Positions 7,893 through 16,208 of a DNA stretch of 38,643 nucleotides are shown one piece after another (the stretch's first letter is position 1; each line of letters begins with the position of its first letter). Made by a program: the position numbers and the translations under genes. Source of the stretch: Oscillospiraceae bacterium (GTDB lineage Bacteria > Bacillota > Clostridia > Oscillospirales > Ruminococcaceae); assembly GCA_018110825.1 (NCBI GenBank), contig JAGBCL010000085.1:1-38643 (forward strand), written 5' to 3'. The notes beneath the pieces were generated by a model that saw only the letters and a program-made list of their open reading frames with translations, did no database searches and was not told the DNA's origin.

Positions 7893-9947
7893 CTATTGTA
7901 TTTTTTTGCCTGATGAGAAAACAACATACAACATTGCAATAAGCACGCCGCCCAACAGAATACAGACAACTGTTTTGAATCCCTTTGAAACCTTTATATT
8001 ATCTTCAAATGAGGATTCCTTTGAAGTGGTTTGCTCTGGCATTTCTTCATTTTGAACTGTTGCAACAGCAGTTCCGCTTATGTCTATGTCATCTGGAAAC
8101 GGAATATCTTCAATATTTACTGTTGTACCGGCAGAGGACAATGTTTCGGCAGATACGTGCTCAGGAGGCATTGTTTCTGCAGTTGTAGTTATAACAGCCG
8201 GTATTTTATCAGTAGCTAAAGTAACCTCAGTGTCATCTTCTTCAGGATGTTCTTCATCAATAAGTTCTTCCTCATTATTATCATTATCACCAAGCTCAGA
8301 GCTGCTGAAAACGAGCATATAAACCGAAAGCGGTTCCATATCAAATTCAATACTGTTATCTTCTACAATAATGTCCTCTGTGAAGCGGTAAATTTTGCTG
8401 GAAGTAGAATTGAAGCAATAAACCTCGGCAGTTTCATATTCAACATCCGAGAACAGTTCAATAGTCGCCTTCTTCGGGTTGTTTTCATTTTTATTGATTA
8501 GCACGGTTTTCAATATGGAAGTATCATTACCATCAATTGCAGAATAAACGGAGTTCATAATATCCCCGCCGTTATCAGATTTAACAATAGTATCTCCGAA
8601 GCGGCTTCCCATGCCGTCATAATTGGTATAGATGTTGATTGCCGCCTTATGATAATCGATATTCTCGGTGTTTGTCTTCAGACATGCCATATGTACACCG
8701 AATTCTGCAAAAATTCCAAGAGTATCAGCTGTTGCAATTCCTCCGCTTATGTGGTTGCCGGCGCCGAAATTATATTCTGAAAATGAAAGCTTGGTTCCCG
8801 GGTAATACATATTGATTGAGGCTTCAAGAGTAGGAATAAGCGGGATATGCTGGTGATTAAGGAAAGCAATGGTACTGTTTTCAAAATAGGTACTGTCCCA
8901 GAAAATACGAGGTGCCTGCATTCTGGTGTTATTTGAGAAAGCATCAGTGCCATCAATGACTTGTTCAAAGAGACCGTTTGTTGTCTCTGTATGGTAATGA
9001 ACATCAAGAACATCCAGCAGACGTGTTCCTGAAAGGCGTGATGCTTCGTTCATTTTCATAAGGTAATAGTCGATAAACCAACTGTATTCGCGGCTGTGAT
9101 TTGCCCAGTCATCAGGATTTTTCAGGTTGGTAAATGCTTCAATACCGCTTATTGACGGACCGTACACAAGTGCTGTAGGGTCAATTCTTTTTACTGCAGC
9201 TGAAAGCTGAGCTGATTTTTCTATAAGCTCATCCGCAGTTATCATTTCTGTTATTGCAGCAGGGAAGCGTTCTGCCCAGTTTTCAGGCTCGTTGTCAAGG
9301 AAATAACCGTTTATTCCTCCGTCAACAGCATATCCGTAACGATTGACAAGGTAGCTAACATATTCGTCAATGTAAACAGTTGAGTCGGAAATATCAGGCT
9401 GAGACATATAGCTGTCTGTCTTGCTGAAGGAAATATCATTCCATCTGTTCTGATTTTGGGACGAAAGAATATCCCCGTCATTGTCCGCAGCGACCTTGCC
9501 CATCATCTGCAATGTGACGTATTTTGACGGAATATTGAAACGGCTTGCTTTTGTGACAAGATATTCCGTGTAAAGAGCAGGGTTGACCCATTTGCCGGGA
9601 GGGTAATTGCTGATAAGGTCAGCACCGTTTGACGATGCAGTGCCTGTTCCGCTGTTGGTAAAATTGTTCTCCCAGTTATATGAAGAAACAGACGGGTCTG
9701 ACTGTTTGATGGCGTTTACTGTCAGTAAAGAGATATCAGATTCAGAATTTATTCCATAGATATACGGACTGATTTCTCCAACAATATCATTGACGTCAAT
9801 AGTTATGGTAATGTTATCTGTATCAAAATATGTTGAGCTGAACATTGCTTCGGTATTTCCGTCCTGCACAAGTGAGGCGGTTATTCCTGCGGCACATATC
9901 AGCGACAGTATTCTTTTGCAGTAACATTTTGTTGAATTTATATTCAT
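7893..9947 (-). CDS. Glycoside hydrolase family 44, C-terminally membrane-anchored
   Basis: 684 residues from ATG 9947, preferred because GAGG lies eight bases upstream and a signal peptide follows directly (basic KCYCKR then a hydrophobic stretch). An ATG ten codons earlier lacks these. The GH44 catalytic domain covers about residues 45-545. The acid/base Glu220 is in LDNEPENW and the nucleophile Glu391 is in SEYNFG, both family-typical motifs. GH44 enzymes are endo-acting glucanases/xyloglucanases. After an acidic Thr-rich linker (about 550-655) comes a single hydrophobic helix (about 659-679) and a short basic tail GKKIQ, so the enzyme is held on the outer face of the cell membrane. No dockerin or carbohydrate-binding module is visible. 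It has its own promoter behind the GH3 gene. Confidence 0.92.
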   Translation of the reverse strand: MNINSTKCYCKRILSLICAAGITASLVQDGNTEAMFSSTYFDTDNITITIDVNDIVGEISPYIYGINSESDISLLTVNAIKQSDPSVSSYNWENNFTNSGTGTASSNGADLISNYPPGKWVNPALYTEYLVTKASRFNIPSKYVTLQMMGKVAADNDGDILSSQNQNRWNDISFSKTDSYMSQPDISDSTVYIDEYVSYLVNRYGYAVDGGINGYFLDNEPENWAERFPAAITEMITADELIEKSAQLSAAVKRIDPTALVYGPSISGIEAFTNLKNPDDWANHSREYSWFIDYYLMKMNEASRLSGTRLLDVLDVHYHTETTNGLFEQVIDGTDAFSNNTRMQAPRIFWDSTYFENSTIAFLNHQHIPLIPTLEASINMYYPGTKLSFSEYNFGAGNHISGGIATADTLGIFAEFGVHMACLKTNTENIDYHKAAINIYTNYDGMGSRFGDTIVKSDNGGDIMNSVYSAIDGNDTSILKTVLINKNENNPKKATIELFSDVEYETAEVYCFNSTSSKIYRFTEDIIVEDNSIEFDMEPLSVYMLVFSSSELGDNDNNEEELIDEEHPEEDDTEVTLATDKIPAVITTTAETMPPEHVSAETLSSAGTTVNIEDIPFPDDIDISGTAVATVQNEEMPEQTTSKESSFEDNIKVSKGFKTVVCILLGGVLIAMLYVVFSSGKKIQ

Positions 9948-9991
9948 AGCATAATCCTCATAAAAAAACTTCTGCACAAGTGCATACCTAC

Positions 9992-10020
9992 ATTATAATA
10001 TACAAAAGTGACAAAAGCAA
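9992..10020 (-). promoter_or_regulatory. Promoter of the GH44 gene
   Basis: On the minus strand TTGCTT is followed after 17 bases by TATAAT, about 45 bases upstream of the start codon. Confidence 0.65.
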
Positions 10021-10044
10021 TACAGAAGCAGCTTTTACACAAAC

Positions 10045-12816
10045 TTACGAAAAATTCAGGCTGTATATACCAATCATACCGCCAAGTCTTACCCGAAGCG
10101 GAGCAATTTCGTTTACCGCTTCAAGCTGAATAACGTATTCCGAAAAGCCATCCTTGCAAGGTGACGGACTGATATCAGTTTTGCCAATAAGCTTTTCGCC
10201 TGCGTAAATTTCAATCGGCTTGGTACTGCATGGTGCGGAAGCAGTAACAGTTACTGATGTGTATCCCTCAAAGGAAGCGTTATCAAAAATCAGATTTCCG
10301 CCCCAGTCGTGGCTGATTGCATAATGGTCATTCTTGTCAAAGCTGAAATCAAGGGTAATCATATCCTTTGCATCGTAATTCTTTGCCTTGAGGTTATGAA
10401 TACCTCTTGGTGGAATTGTTTCGCCTGCAATTTCAATTTTTGCCGTACATCTCACATCGAGACTTGAAGCCGCCGCTGTAAATGTGTACATACCGCTTTC
10501 AACGCAAAGCTTCTCACGGGTTACGTCATAGAATTCAAGAGCATTCCACGGCACATCAAATTCAACCTTAACAGCCTCGCCAGCCTTGATATTCACACGC
10601 TTGAAGCCGCAAAGCTGACGGAGAGGACGCTTTACACGCGGGTTGTTATGCCTGAAATAAATCTGCACAACCTCGTCACCGTCAACATCGGAAATATTTT
10701 TCACCGTTACAGATGTTTTAACCGTGTTGCCCTGCTGAACAGCTGAGAAATCGCTGTACTCAAACTTTGAGTAGGACAAACCGTGTCCGAACGGAAACAA
10801 CGGTTCTCCGTCATAGTAAAGGTAGGTACTGTTGCTGCTAATTATATCATAATCCATAATATCAGGCAGCTCGTGAACCGACTTATACCATGTCATAGGG
10901 CAGCGTGCGGCAGGATTGTTTTCGCCGCTTATCGTTGCCGCAAAGGCTGTGCCGAGTTCAGCACCTGCGTGGGAAGTATACATTATAGCAGGGAGTTTTT
11001 CCTTCTCCCAGTTTACTGCATAAGGATAACTTGCAACAATTGCCAGAACGGTATTTTTGTTGCCCTCATAAATTGCCTTCACAAGCTTATCCTGATGAGG
11101 CGGAAGAATAATATCAGGGCGGTCGTAGCATTCACGGGCAACTTGCATAGGGTGATTACCAGTGCATACGATTGCCACATCAGCCTGCTCAGCAAGCTTT
11201 TTCGCACGCTCTGTACCGCTTGAAACAACAACTATTTCAAACAGCTTGCTGTCGGTCATTCTGCCTGGTCTGCAGGTTGTAAGCACGTTATTTTTATCAA
11301 CACAGACATCTACTGCCCAGTCATTCCAGGTACGGAAGCTGTATGCACCGTCGCTGTGGATTGTAGGCTTGAACCATTCGTGGATAAACCATGCATATGG
11401 TGTTTTGCTTTCTGCCTTATATGCACCATTTTCCGTTACATACAAGCCGTTTGCCACGGACTTGAAATTGATTGAGCCGAAGCCCCAGTCGTGCATTTCA
11501 AACTGTGCGTTTTCTGTCGCTTCATCAGCAACAGCCTTGACTGTACCGTTCTCGGTAACGGCAAGATATTTTCCGTTCTTGCGGCACTTGATTGCAACAA
11601 TATCGTAGCCGTTGTCAAAGAGAATATTCTCCTTGCCGTATTCAGCTTCAAGGCCCTGCTTTATGCTGATTTTGTAGCTTGTTCTGCCTGTGTACCAGTC
11701 GCAGTAATTCTCGTCAGCAATCGGACCTGTAAGAGCAATTTTCTTACCCTTTGCAATCGGCAGAAGTCCGTCATTTTTCAACAGACACATCTGCTTCATT
11801 GCTGCCTCACGGTTTACCGCACGGAATTCTTCAGTATCAACAGCCTTGCCCATATCCTTGTATGGGTGCACCTCGTCAAACTCGCCAAGACGGAAACGTC
11901 CGTAAAGAACATTTCCAACAGCTTTGTCGATGTCTGCTTCGGTAATAAGTTTTCTTTCCAATGCATCGTAAGCCGCTGCCGCAACCATATCAGCAGGGTC
12001 AGTCATACTGTCTGCACCGTTTTTGAGGCAGAGCGCAAGTGCCTCAGCGTGGGTTTTCACAATTTCGTGGGAAAGGACATTCTGTGAGAAGTCGCCGCCG
12101 TCCGTAACAACAAAATCGAGTCCCCATTCGTCCTTGAGTAAGTTCTGAATATCGGGATTCATTACCGCAGGTACACCCGACAGCTCATTATATGCTGCCA
12201 TAATGGAATGTGCGCCGCCCTCGGTTATTGCACCCTTGAACGCACGGTAGTAGTATTCGTGGAGTGTTCTCGGTTCAACGTTTGCAGAACAGCTACCTCG
12301 GTCCTTTTCGTTGTTGTCGGCACAGAAATGCTTTAAAGTGGGAACAGTTTTAAGGTAGAATTTGTCCTCGCCTGCAAGTCCCTTTGTGTAAGCCTTTGTC
12401 ATTTCGCAGGTCAGGAACGGGTCCTCGCCGTAAGCTTCCTCGGTACGTCCCCAGCGTGGGTCACGCTCCATATCAACGGTCGGTCCCCACACCATAAGCT
12501 TGCCGATTGGATTCTGATTATAGTAGTAACGTGTTTCCTCAGCAGCAATTTCACCCAGCTTATACATTAAGTCGGGGTCAAACATAGATGCCATACCGAT
12601 TGGCTGAGGTGTAACGGTTGAAATCTCATCATCGCTTCTTCCTACATAGCCACGGGCAATTTCCGTACCAACGTACCACTCGCCTATATCAAGGCGCGGT
12701 ACAGCCGCCATGTGTGAAGAAAGCATATTGATTTTTTCGTCTGTTGTGAGTCTTCCAAGCAAATCGGAAAGACGTTCTTCGATTGGGAGAGAGCTGTTGC
12801 GGAATGGATAATTCAT
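10045..12816 (-). CDS. Glycoside hydrolase family 3 with internal beta-trefoil-like insert
   Basis: 923 residues, start with AAGGAGG seven bases upstream. The N-terminal GH3 barrel (about 10-310) carries RDPRWGR (118-124), KHF (162-164) and the nucleophile Asp239 in VVTDGG. The C-terminal alpha/beta domain starts near 340 but is interrupted at about 406-531. The insert has repeated KYLAVTENG/GLYVTENG and F-E segments, typical of fascin-like beta-trefoils. A fibronectin III-like domain (about 680-765) and a further beta-rich module (about 790-923, perhaps CBM-like) follow. There is no signal peptide, so the enzyme is cytoplasmic and would cleave imported oligosaccharides as a beta-glucosidase or beta-xylosidase; the exact substrate is not determinable. 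It is the last gene of an operon, 12 bases after a permease gene. Confidence 0.92.
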   Translation of the reverse strand: MNYPFRNSSLPIEERLSDLLGRLTTDEKINMLSSHMAAVPRLDIGEWYVGTEIARGYVGRSDDEISTVTPQPIGMASMFDPDLMYKLGEIAAEETRYYYNQNPIGKLMVWGPTVDMERDPRWGRTEEAYGEDPFLTCEMTKAYTKGLAGEDKFYLKTVPTLKHFCADNNEKDRGSCSANVEPRTLHEYYYRAFKGAITEGGAHSIMAAYNELSGVPAVMNPDIQNLLKDEWGLDFVVTDGGDFSQNVLSHEIVKTHAEALALCLKNGADSMTDPADMVAAAAYDALERKLITEADIDKAVGNVLYGRFRLGEFDEVHPYKDMGKAVDTEEFRAVNREAAMKQMCLLKNDGLLPIAKGKKIALTGPIADENYCDWYTGRTSYKISIKQGLEAEYGKENILFDNGYDIVAIKCRKNGKYLAVTENGTVKAVADEATENAQFEMHDWGFGSINFKSVANGLYVTENGAYKAESKTPYAWFIHEWFKPTIHSDGAYSFRTWNDWAVDVCVDKNNVLTTCRPGRMTDSKLFEIVVVSSGTERAKKLAEQADVAIVCTGNHPMQVARECYDRPDIILPPHQDKLVKAIYEGNKNTVLAIVASYPYAVNWEKEKLPAIMYTSHAGAELGTAFAATISGENNPAARCPMTWYKSVHELPDIMDYDIISSNSTYLYYDGEPLFPFGHGLSYSKFEYSDFSAVQQGNTVKTSVTVKNISDVDGDEVVQIYFRHNNPRVKRPLRQLCGFKRVNIKAGEAVKVEFDVPWNALEFYDVTREKLCVESGMYTFTAAASSLDVRCTAKIEIAGETIPPRGIHNLKAKNYDAKDMITLDFSFDKNDHYAISHDWGGNLIFDNASFEGYTSVTVTASAPCSTKPIEIYAGEKLIGKTDISPSPCKDGFSEYVIQLEAVNEIAPLRVRLGGMIGIYSLNFS

Positions 12817-12828
12817 AACGGTTCCTCC

Positions 12829-13935
12829 TTAGAGTACAAAGTAATATGTAAACGGGTAGATAATTGCAAGTAGAATAACGTTTATCAGCGTAAACACACC
12901 AAGATATTTTATAGGCTTTGCTCCGTCGGTTTCCATATAGATACGGAAGGAAATCAGACTTGCAAGGCTCGCCACAAGCGTACCCAATCCGCCCACGTTT
13001 GTACCCAGCACGAGGGCACGTCCGTTATCGGTAAATCCCGAAAGCATGAATGCCGCAGGGACGTTGCTGATAACCTGACTTACAAGGGTTGAAGCAAGAA
13101 ATTCCTGACCCTCAACAAGCTTTGTGACAAATTCGTTTACGGCAGGCATATTCTGAAGATTGCCCACGAAAACAAAGAATGATGCAAATGTCAGCAGCAG
13201 GCTGTAGTCAACCGCTGTAAAAAGACGCATATCGAGAATTATTGCAACAACGCATACCGAGGCAAACACCACGATTACGTCCATAAACCCAAAAACAGCA
13301 AGCAGACAAAGAATGAAAAGTATCACATAAAATGCAAGGAAGCGCTTGTTTTCAAGAACAACTTCCTCCGTATTTTCAGTTCCAAGGGGAATGTTTTTTA
13401 TAAAAAAGCAAAGTATCAGAATAAGCCCTGCACTTACTGCAAAAACGGGCAGGGTAGTGCTGAAAAAGTTCTCAGGGGTATAGTTGTAGAAGTCATATAG
13501 ATAAAGGTTCTGCGGGTTACCGAAAGGAGTAAGCATACTGCCCAGGTTAGCTGCTGCAGTCTGCACGGTTATAACGTAAATCATTGTCAATGGAAGCTTG
13601 CTGAAAAGTGCTGCAGTAAGTGGCACGAATGCAATCAGTGCAACATCATTTGTGAAAAGCATTGATGCAAAAAAAGTAATAAAAACAAGTGTTGTTCCCG
13701 TGCGCCTTGCCATAGGCGTACCATTGCCGAGAAGCTTTCTTGAAATTACCGAAAGAAGTCTGCACTCACGAAAGCCCGCAACCGCAATCATCAGACAGAA
13801 AAGCAGACCTATTGTGTCGGTATTGATATACTCAACAAAATTTGTTATAGGCACGAAGAAGCAGGAAATCAACGCCGCAAGCGTAGCTATTACAACAAGA
13901 AATTCTTTTTTGCAGAACTCAATAATCCCTTTCAC
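12829..13935 (-). CDS. SLC13/ArsB-type anion or ion permease
   Basis: 368 residues starting at a GTG with AGGGG nine bases upstream. About ten hydrophobic helices are predicted. Two conserved helical-hairpin motifs of the ion transporter superfamily are visible: TPFGNPQNLYLYDF in the first half and SNVPAAFML followed by GTNVGGLGTL in the second. Family members move dicarboxylates, sulfate, arsenite or exchange sodium. The sequence does not decide between these. It lies between the putative manganese transporter gene (21 bases upstream) and the GH3 gene (12 bases downstream), so the three genes form one transcription unit. Confidence 0.86.
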   Translation of the reverse strand: MKGIIEFCKKEFLVVIATLAALISCFFVPITNFVEYINTDTIGLLFCLMIAVAGFRECRLLSVISRKLLGNGTPMARRTGTTLVFITFFASMLFTNDVALIAFVPLTAALFSKLPLTMIYVITVQTAAANLGSMLTPFGNPQNLYLYDFYNYTPENFFSTTLPVFAVSAGLILILCFFIKNIPLGTENTEEVVLENKRFLAFYVILFILCLLAVFGFMDVIVVFASVCVVAIILDMRLFTAVDYSLLLTFASFFVFVGNLQNMPAVNEFVTKLVEGQEFLASTLVSQVISNVPAAFMLSGFTDNGRALVLGTNVGGLGTLVASLASLISFRIYMETDGAKPIKYLGVFTLINVILLAIIYPFTYYFVL

Positions 13936-13956
13936 CCGAAACGACCCCTAATCAAA

Positions 13957-14874
13957 TCAGAATAAATTTATCACAATACCGCTAAGCACGCCTACTGCAT
14001 AGACAATACCAGTAATAATGAGGTTTTCTTTAATACTTTTATTTGCACGGAAAAGAATTGCAAGGCCAATACCTGCTCCTGTGCAAAGTCCCGCAATTGC
14101 CGTGCCGAACTCAATTGCTCCCTCAGCGTAAAGCTCGGTAATCAGCACCGAAGCCGCACAGTTAGGAATCATTCCCACAAGACCTGCAACAACAGGCTGA
14201 AGCATACCCATATTTTCAAGGAAGTGCTTTACATTTTCCTCGCCAACAAGTCCGAAAACCGTGCCGAGAACAAGATTTACTATGATGATGAAAATACCGA
14301 TGCCGATTGTGTGCTTTAGAGCGGAATACCATATACCGTGACTTCCGCAGCCACAGCCTGCATCATCGCAAAGGTCACCTATATGTTCATCGTCAGTCTT
14401 TATTTTAAGTGCTTTCATTACAAGGTCAACAGCAATACCTGCAACAGCAGCAATGATAACCTTTGTCACCAGAAGCTTCCATATCATACCCGCTTTGTCT
14501 GGGTGTGCAAGAAGTATCGGCACGGCCTCGTCAGAGGTTGACAGGAACACGGCAACAAGCGTACCCGCCGTGATAACACGTCCCGCATAAAAATTTGATG
14601 CGATTACCGAAAATCCGCACTGAGGAACACAGCCTAAAAGTGCACCGATTGCGGCACTTCCCGTACGTCCTCCGCCCGATTTGCGAAGAAAGTCAACAAG
14701 CTTGTCCCCAGCCCTATGTTCAAGCAGTTCCATAAGCAGGAATGCAAGGAACAGAAACGGAATCATCTTTGCCGAATCAAGCATGGCATGCAGTAGTATA
14801 TCGAGAAAGTCGAAGCCTTCACCGTGGTGATGATGCTCATGAATTGTAAGAAAAAGCTGTGGGAAATATGTCAT
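13957..14874 (-). CDS. Putative manganese transporter (arsenic-efflux-like permease)
   Basis: 305 residues with about eight to ten membrane helices in two related halves. Each half carries a conserved Cys/Pro/Asn-containing motif: LLGCVPQCGFSVIASNF and GMIPNCAASVLITEL. A His-rich N-terminus (HEHHHHGE) and a cytoplasmic CDDAGCGCGSHG segment are probable metal-binding patches. This matches the family annotated as putative manganese transporters, formerly arsenic efflux proteins; the ion is not proven by sequence. It is the first gene of the operon. The leader is only about 30 bases, so there is no room for a yybP-ykoY manganese riboswitch. Confidence 0.82.
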   Translation of the reverse strand: MTYFPQLFLTIHEHHHHGEGFDFLDILLHAMLDSAKMIPFLFLAFLLMELLEHRAGDKLVDFLRKSGGGRTGSAAIGALLGCVPQCGFSVIASNFYAGRVITAGTLVAVFLSTSDEAVPILLAHPDKAGMIWKLLVTKVIIAAVAGIAVDLVMKALKIKTDDEHIGDLCDDAGCGCGSHGIWYSALKHTIGIGIFIIIVNLVLGTVFGLVGEENVKHFLENMGMLQPVVAGLVGMIPNCAASVLITELYAEGAIEFGTAIAGLCTGAGIGLAILFRANKSIKENLIITGIVYAVGVLSGIVINLF

Positions 14875-14911
14875 TTTTTTAATCCTTTCGCTTAAAATTG
14901 CTTTAACGTTT

Positions 14912-14940
14912 ATTATAACATATTATACCTGATATTTCAA
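14912..14940 (-). promoter_or_regulatory. Sigma-A promoter of the transporter/GH3 operon
   Basis: On the minus strand TTGAAA is followed after 17 bases by TATAAT, about 38 bases upstream of the first start codon. Confidence 0.8.
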
Positions 14941-14965
14941 GCCTAAAGTGGAGTTTACAAATAAG

Positions 14966-14994
14966 AAAAAGGTATCGGACTTATGCCCGATACC
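14966..14994 (-). terminator. Terminator of the SGNH hydrolase gene
   Basis: An 8-bp stem (GGTATCGG with CCGATACC, extendable by two pairs) is followed on the minus strand by a TTTTTCTT run, six bases after the hydrolase stop. Confidence 0.88.
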
Positions 14995-15000
14995 ATACTA

Positions 15001-15759
15001 TTAAAAATAATTGTTACGGATTTCCTTTGCCACATATGCACCCTGAAGATTCTGACCATTCTGCTTCGGATGAAGTCCGTCTGCAAGATATCTGCCCTCG
15101 CCGCCGATAACCTCAAACTTTTCGCAGATACCGCAGTTGTTGTAGCAGTCGATAACCTGTGCACCCATTGCACCTGCAATCTTCTTCATTACCGTTTCAA
15201 TCTGAATTTCAGTCTTGCGGTTATGCTCGGGATTTGCCGTCTGAAGCGGAGTAAGAACAAATACTCTCGCATCAGGGAATTCTTCCATAATTCTCTGCAG
15301 ACACCAACGCATTGCACCTGCTTCATTGAAAAGGTCAACGCAGTCTGTTGTTTTCTCTTTCAGAGCTGTTTCAGCGTTACCGAGGTGGTTTATATCGTCG
15401 TTTGTACCCATTGCAAAAGCAAAAAGGTCAGGCTTTGGGGCAATACCGTTGTGTACCTCGTGAATATAACGCTGAATATGTACAACCGCACAGTTATTGG
15501 CACGCTTCTGAAGCTCAACAAGGTCATCTGTAGGCTCCCAGCCGTCGCTTATTCCTGCGAAATCTTCGTCCCAGTAATTCTGAGTTGTAACGGTTTTTCC
15601 GTCGGTTGAAGTAAGGATACGCTTGTACCACACCGCACTTCCTACTGCAACATTGTGGCGTGAAGCCATTCCAAGATTATCTGCAACATAGCGTGACCAC
15701 TGGTCCCAGGCGGTAATGCTGTCGCCGTCAACGCCGAAATTGATTTTTGAAAAGTCCAT
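15001..15759 (-). CDS. SGNH/GDSL-family hydrolase
   Basis: 252 residues. The four SGNH blocks are visible: catalytic Ser14 in GDS(I), Gly40 (block II), Asn120 in GTND (block III) and the Asp227/His230 pair in DGLHP (block V). There is no signal peptide, so it acts in the cytoplasm, probably as a carbohydrate or lipid esterase; deacetylation of xylan-type oligosaccharides is a common role of this family in fibre degraders, but this is an inference from the neighbouring glycosidases. GGGAG lies six bases before the ATG. The gene is monocistronic with its own promoter and terminator. Confidence 0.9.
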   Translation of the reverse strand: MDFSKINFGVDGDSITAWDQWSRYVADNLGMASRHNVAVGSAVWYKRILTSTDGKTVTTQNYWDEDFAGISDGWEPTDDLVELQKRANNCAVVHIQRYIHEVHNGIAPKPDLFAFAMGTNDDINHLGNAETALKEKTTDCVDLFNEAGAMRWCLQRIMEEFPDARVFVLTPLQTANPEHNRKTEIQIETVMKKIAGAMGAQVIDCYNNCGICEKFEVIGGEGRYLADGLHPKQNGQNLQGAYVAKEIRNNYF

Positions 15760-15794
15760 AGCAATCTCCCTTTACATAAAATAAAACTGAATAA

Positions 15795-15823
15795 ATTATA
15801 CCACTTTGGAAAAACTAAATCAA
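15795..15823 (-). promoter_or_regulatory. Promoter of the SGNH hydrolase gene
   Basis: On the minus strand TTGATT is followed after 17 bases by TATAAT. It sits between the acylphosphatase stop and the hydrolase start. Confidence 0.72.
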
Positions 15824-15826
15824 TAG

Positions 15827-16189
15827 TTATTTTGAAATATCAAAGCCTTTTTCGTCCATAACCAGCGGCAGTCTTTCTGTAACTCTTTTAACAACGCTTA
15901 TTCGCCATGGCGTTCCCATAAAGCATATGAGATAATCAATTTTCTTCCATGCACCCTGAATTTCAGCCTGCACATCGCCGTTTTCAAGGTTTCTGCACCA
16001 ACCCGTCAAGCCGAGTCTTTTCGCCATTTCGCTCATTTCCAAACGAAAGCCGACCTTCTGGACACGTCCCGAAAAGGTGCAACGTAAGCGTACTGTTTCG
16101 CTTTTGGGAAACTTGGGAAGCTTTGTTTTTCTGACCTGATTTATAACGTAATTGTCACGGATTTTTTTGAGTGTTTTTATTATGGGCAT
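15827..16189 (-). CDS. Acylphosphatase with basic N-terminal extension
   Basis: 120 residues from ATG 16189, chosen because GGAGG ends eight bases upstream. Longer in-frame starts at 16204 and 16285 overlap this site or the previous gene. The acylphosphatase domain covers about residues 32-115. It contains the phosphate-binding loop SGRVQKVGFR with its catalytic Arg, and the catalytic Asn in CRNLENGDV. Such enzymes hydrolyse carboxyl-phosphate bonds, for example acetyl phosphate and 1,3-bisphosphoglycerate. Typical proteins have about 90 residues; here about 28 mostly basic residues are added at the N-terminus. The gene is 19 bases downstream of the GIY-YIG gene and presumably co-transcribed. 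Confidence 0.88.
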   Translation of the reverse strand: MPIIKTLKKIRDNYVINQVRKTKLPKFPKSETVRLRCTFSGRVQKVGFRLEMSEMAKRLGLTGWCRNLENGDVQAEIQGAWKKIDYLICFMGTPWRISVVKRVTERLPLVMDEKGFDISK

Positions 16190-16208
16190 TTTGGGGTCCT
16201 CCATAAAA

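Noticed and set aside
14875-14911. Manganese riboswitch expected before a manganese-transporter-like gene
   Set aside because: The leader is only about 30 bases and lacks the conserved loops.
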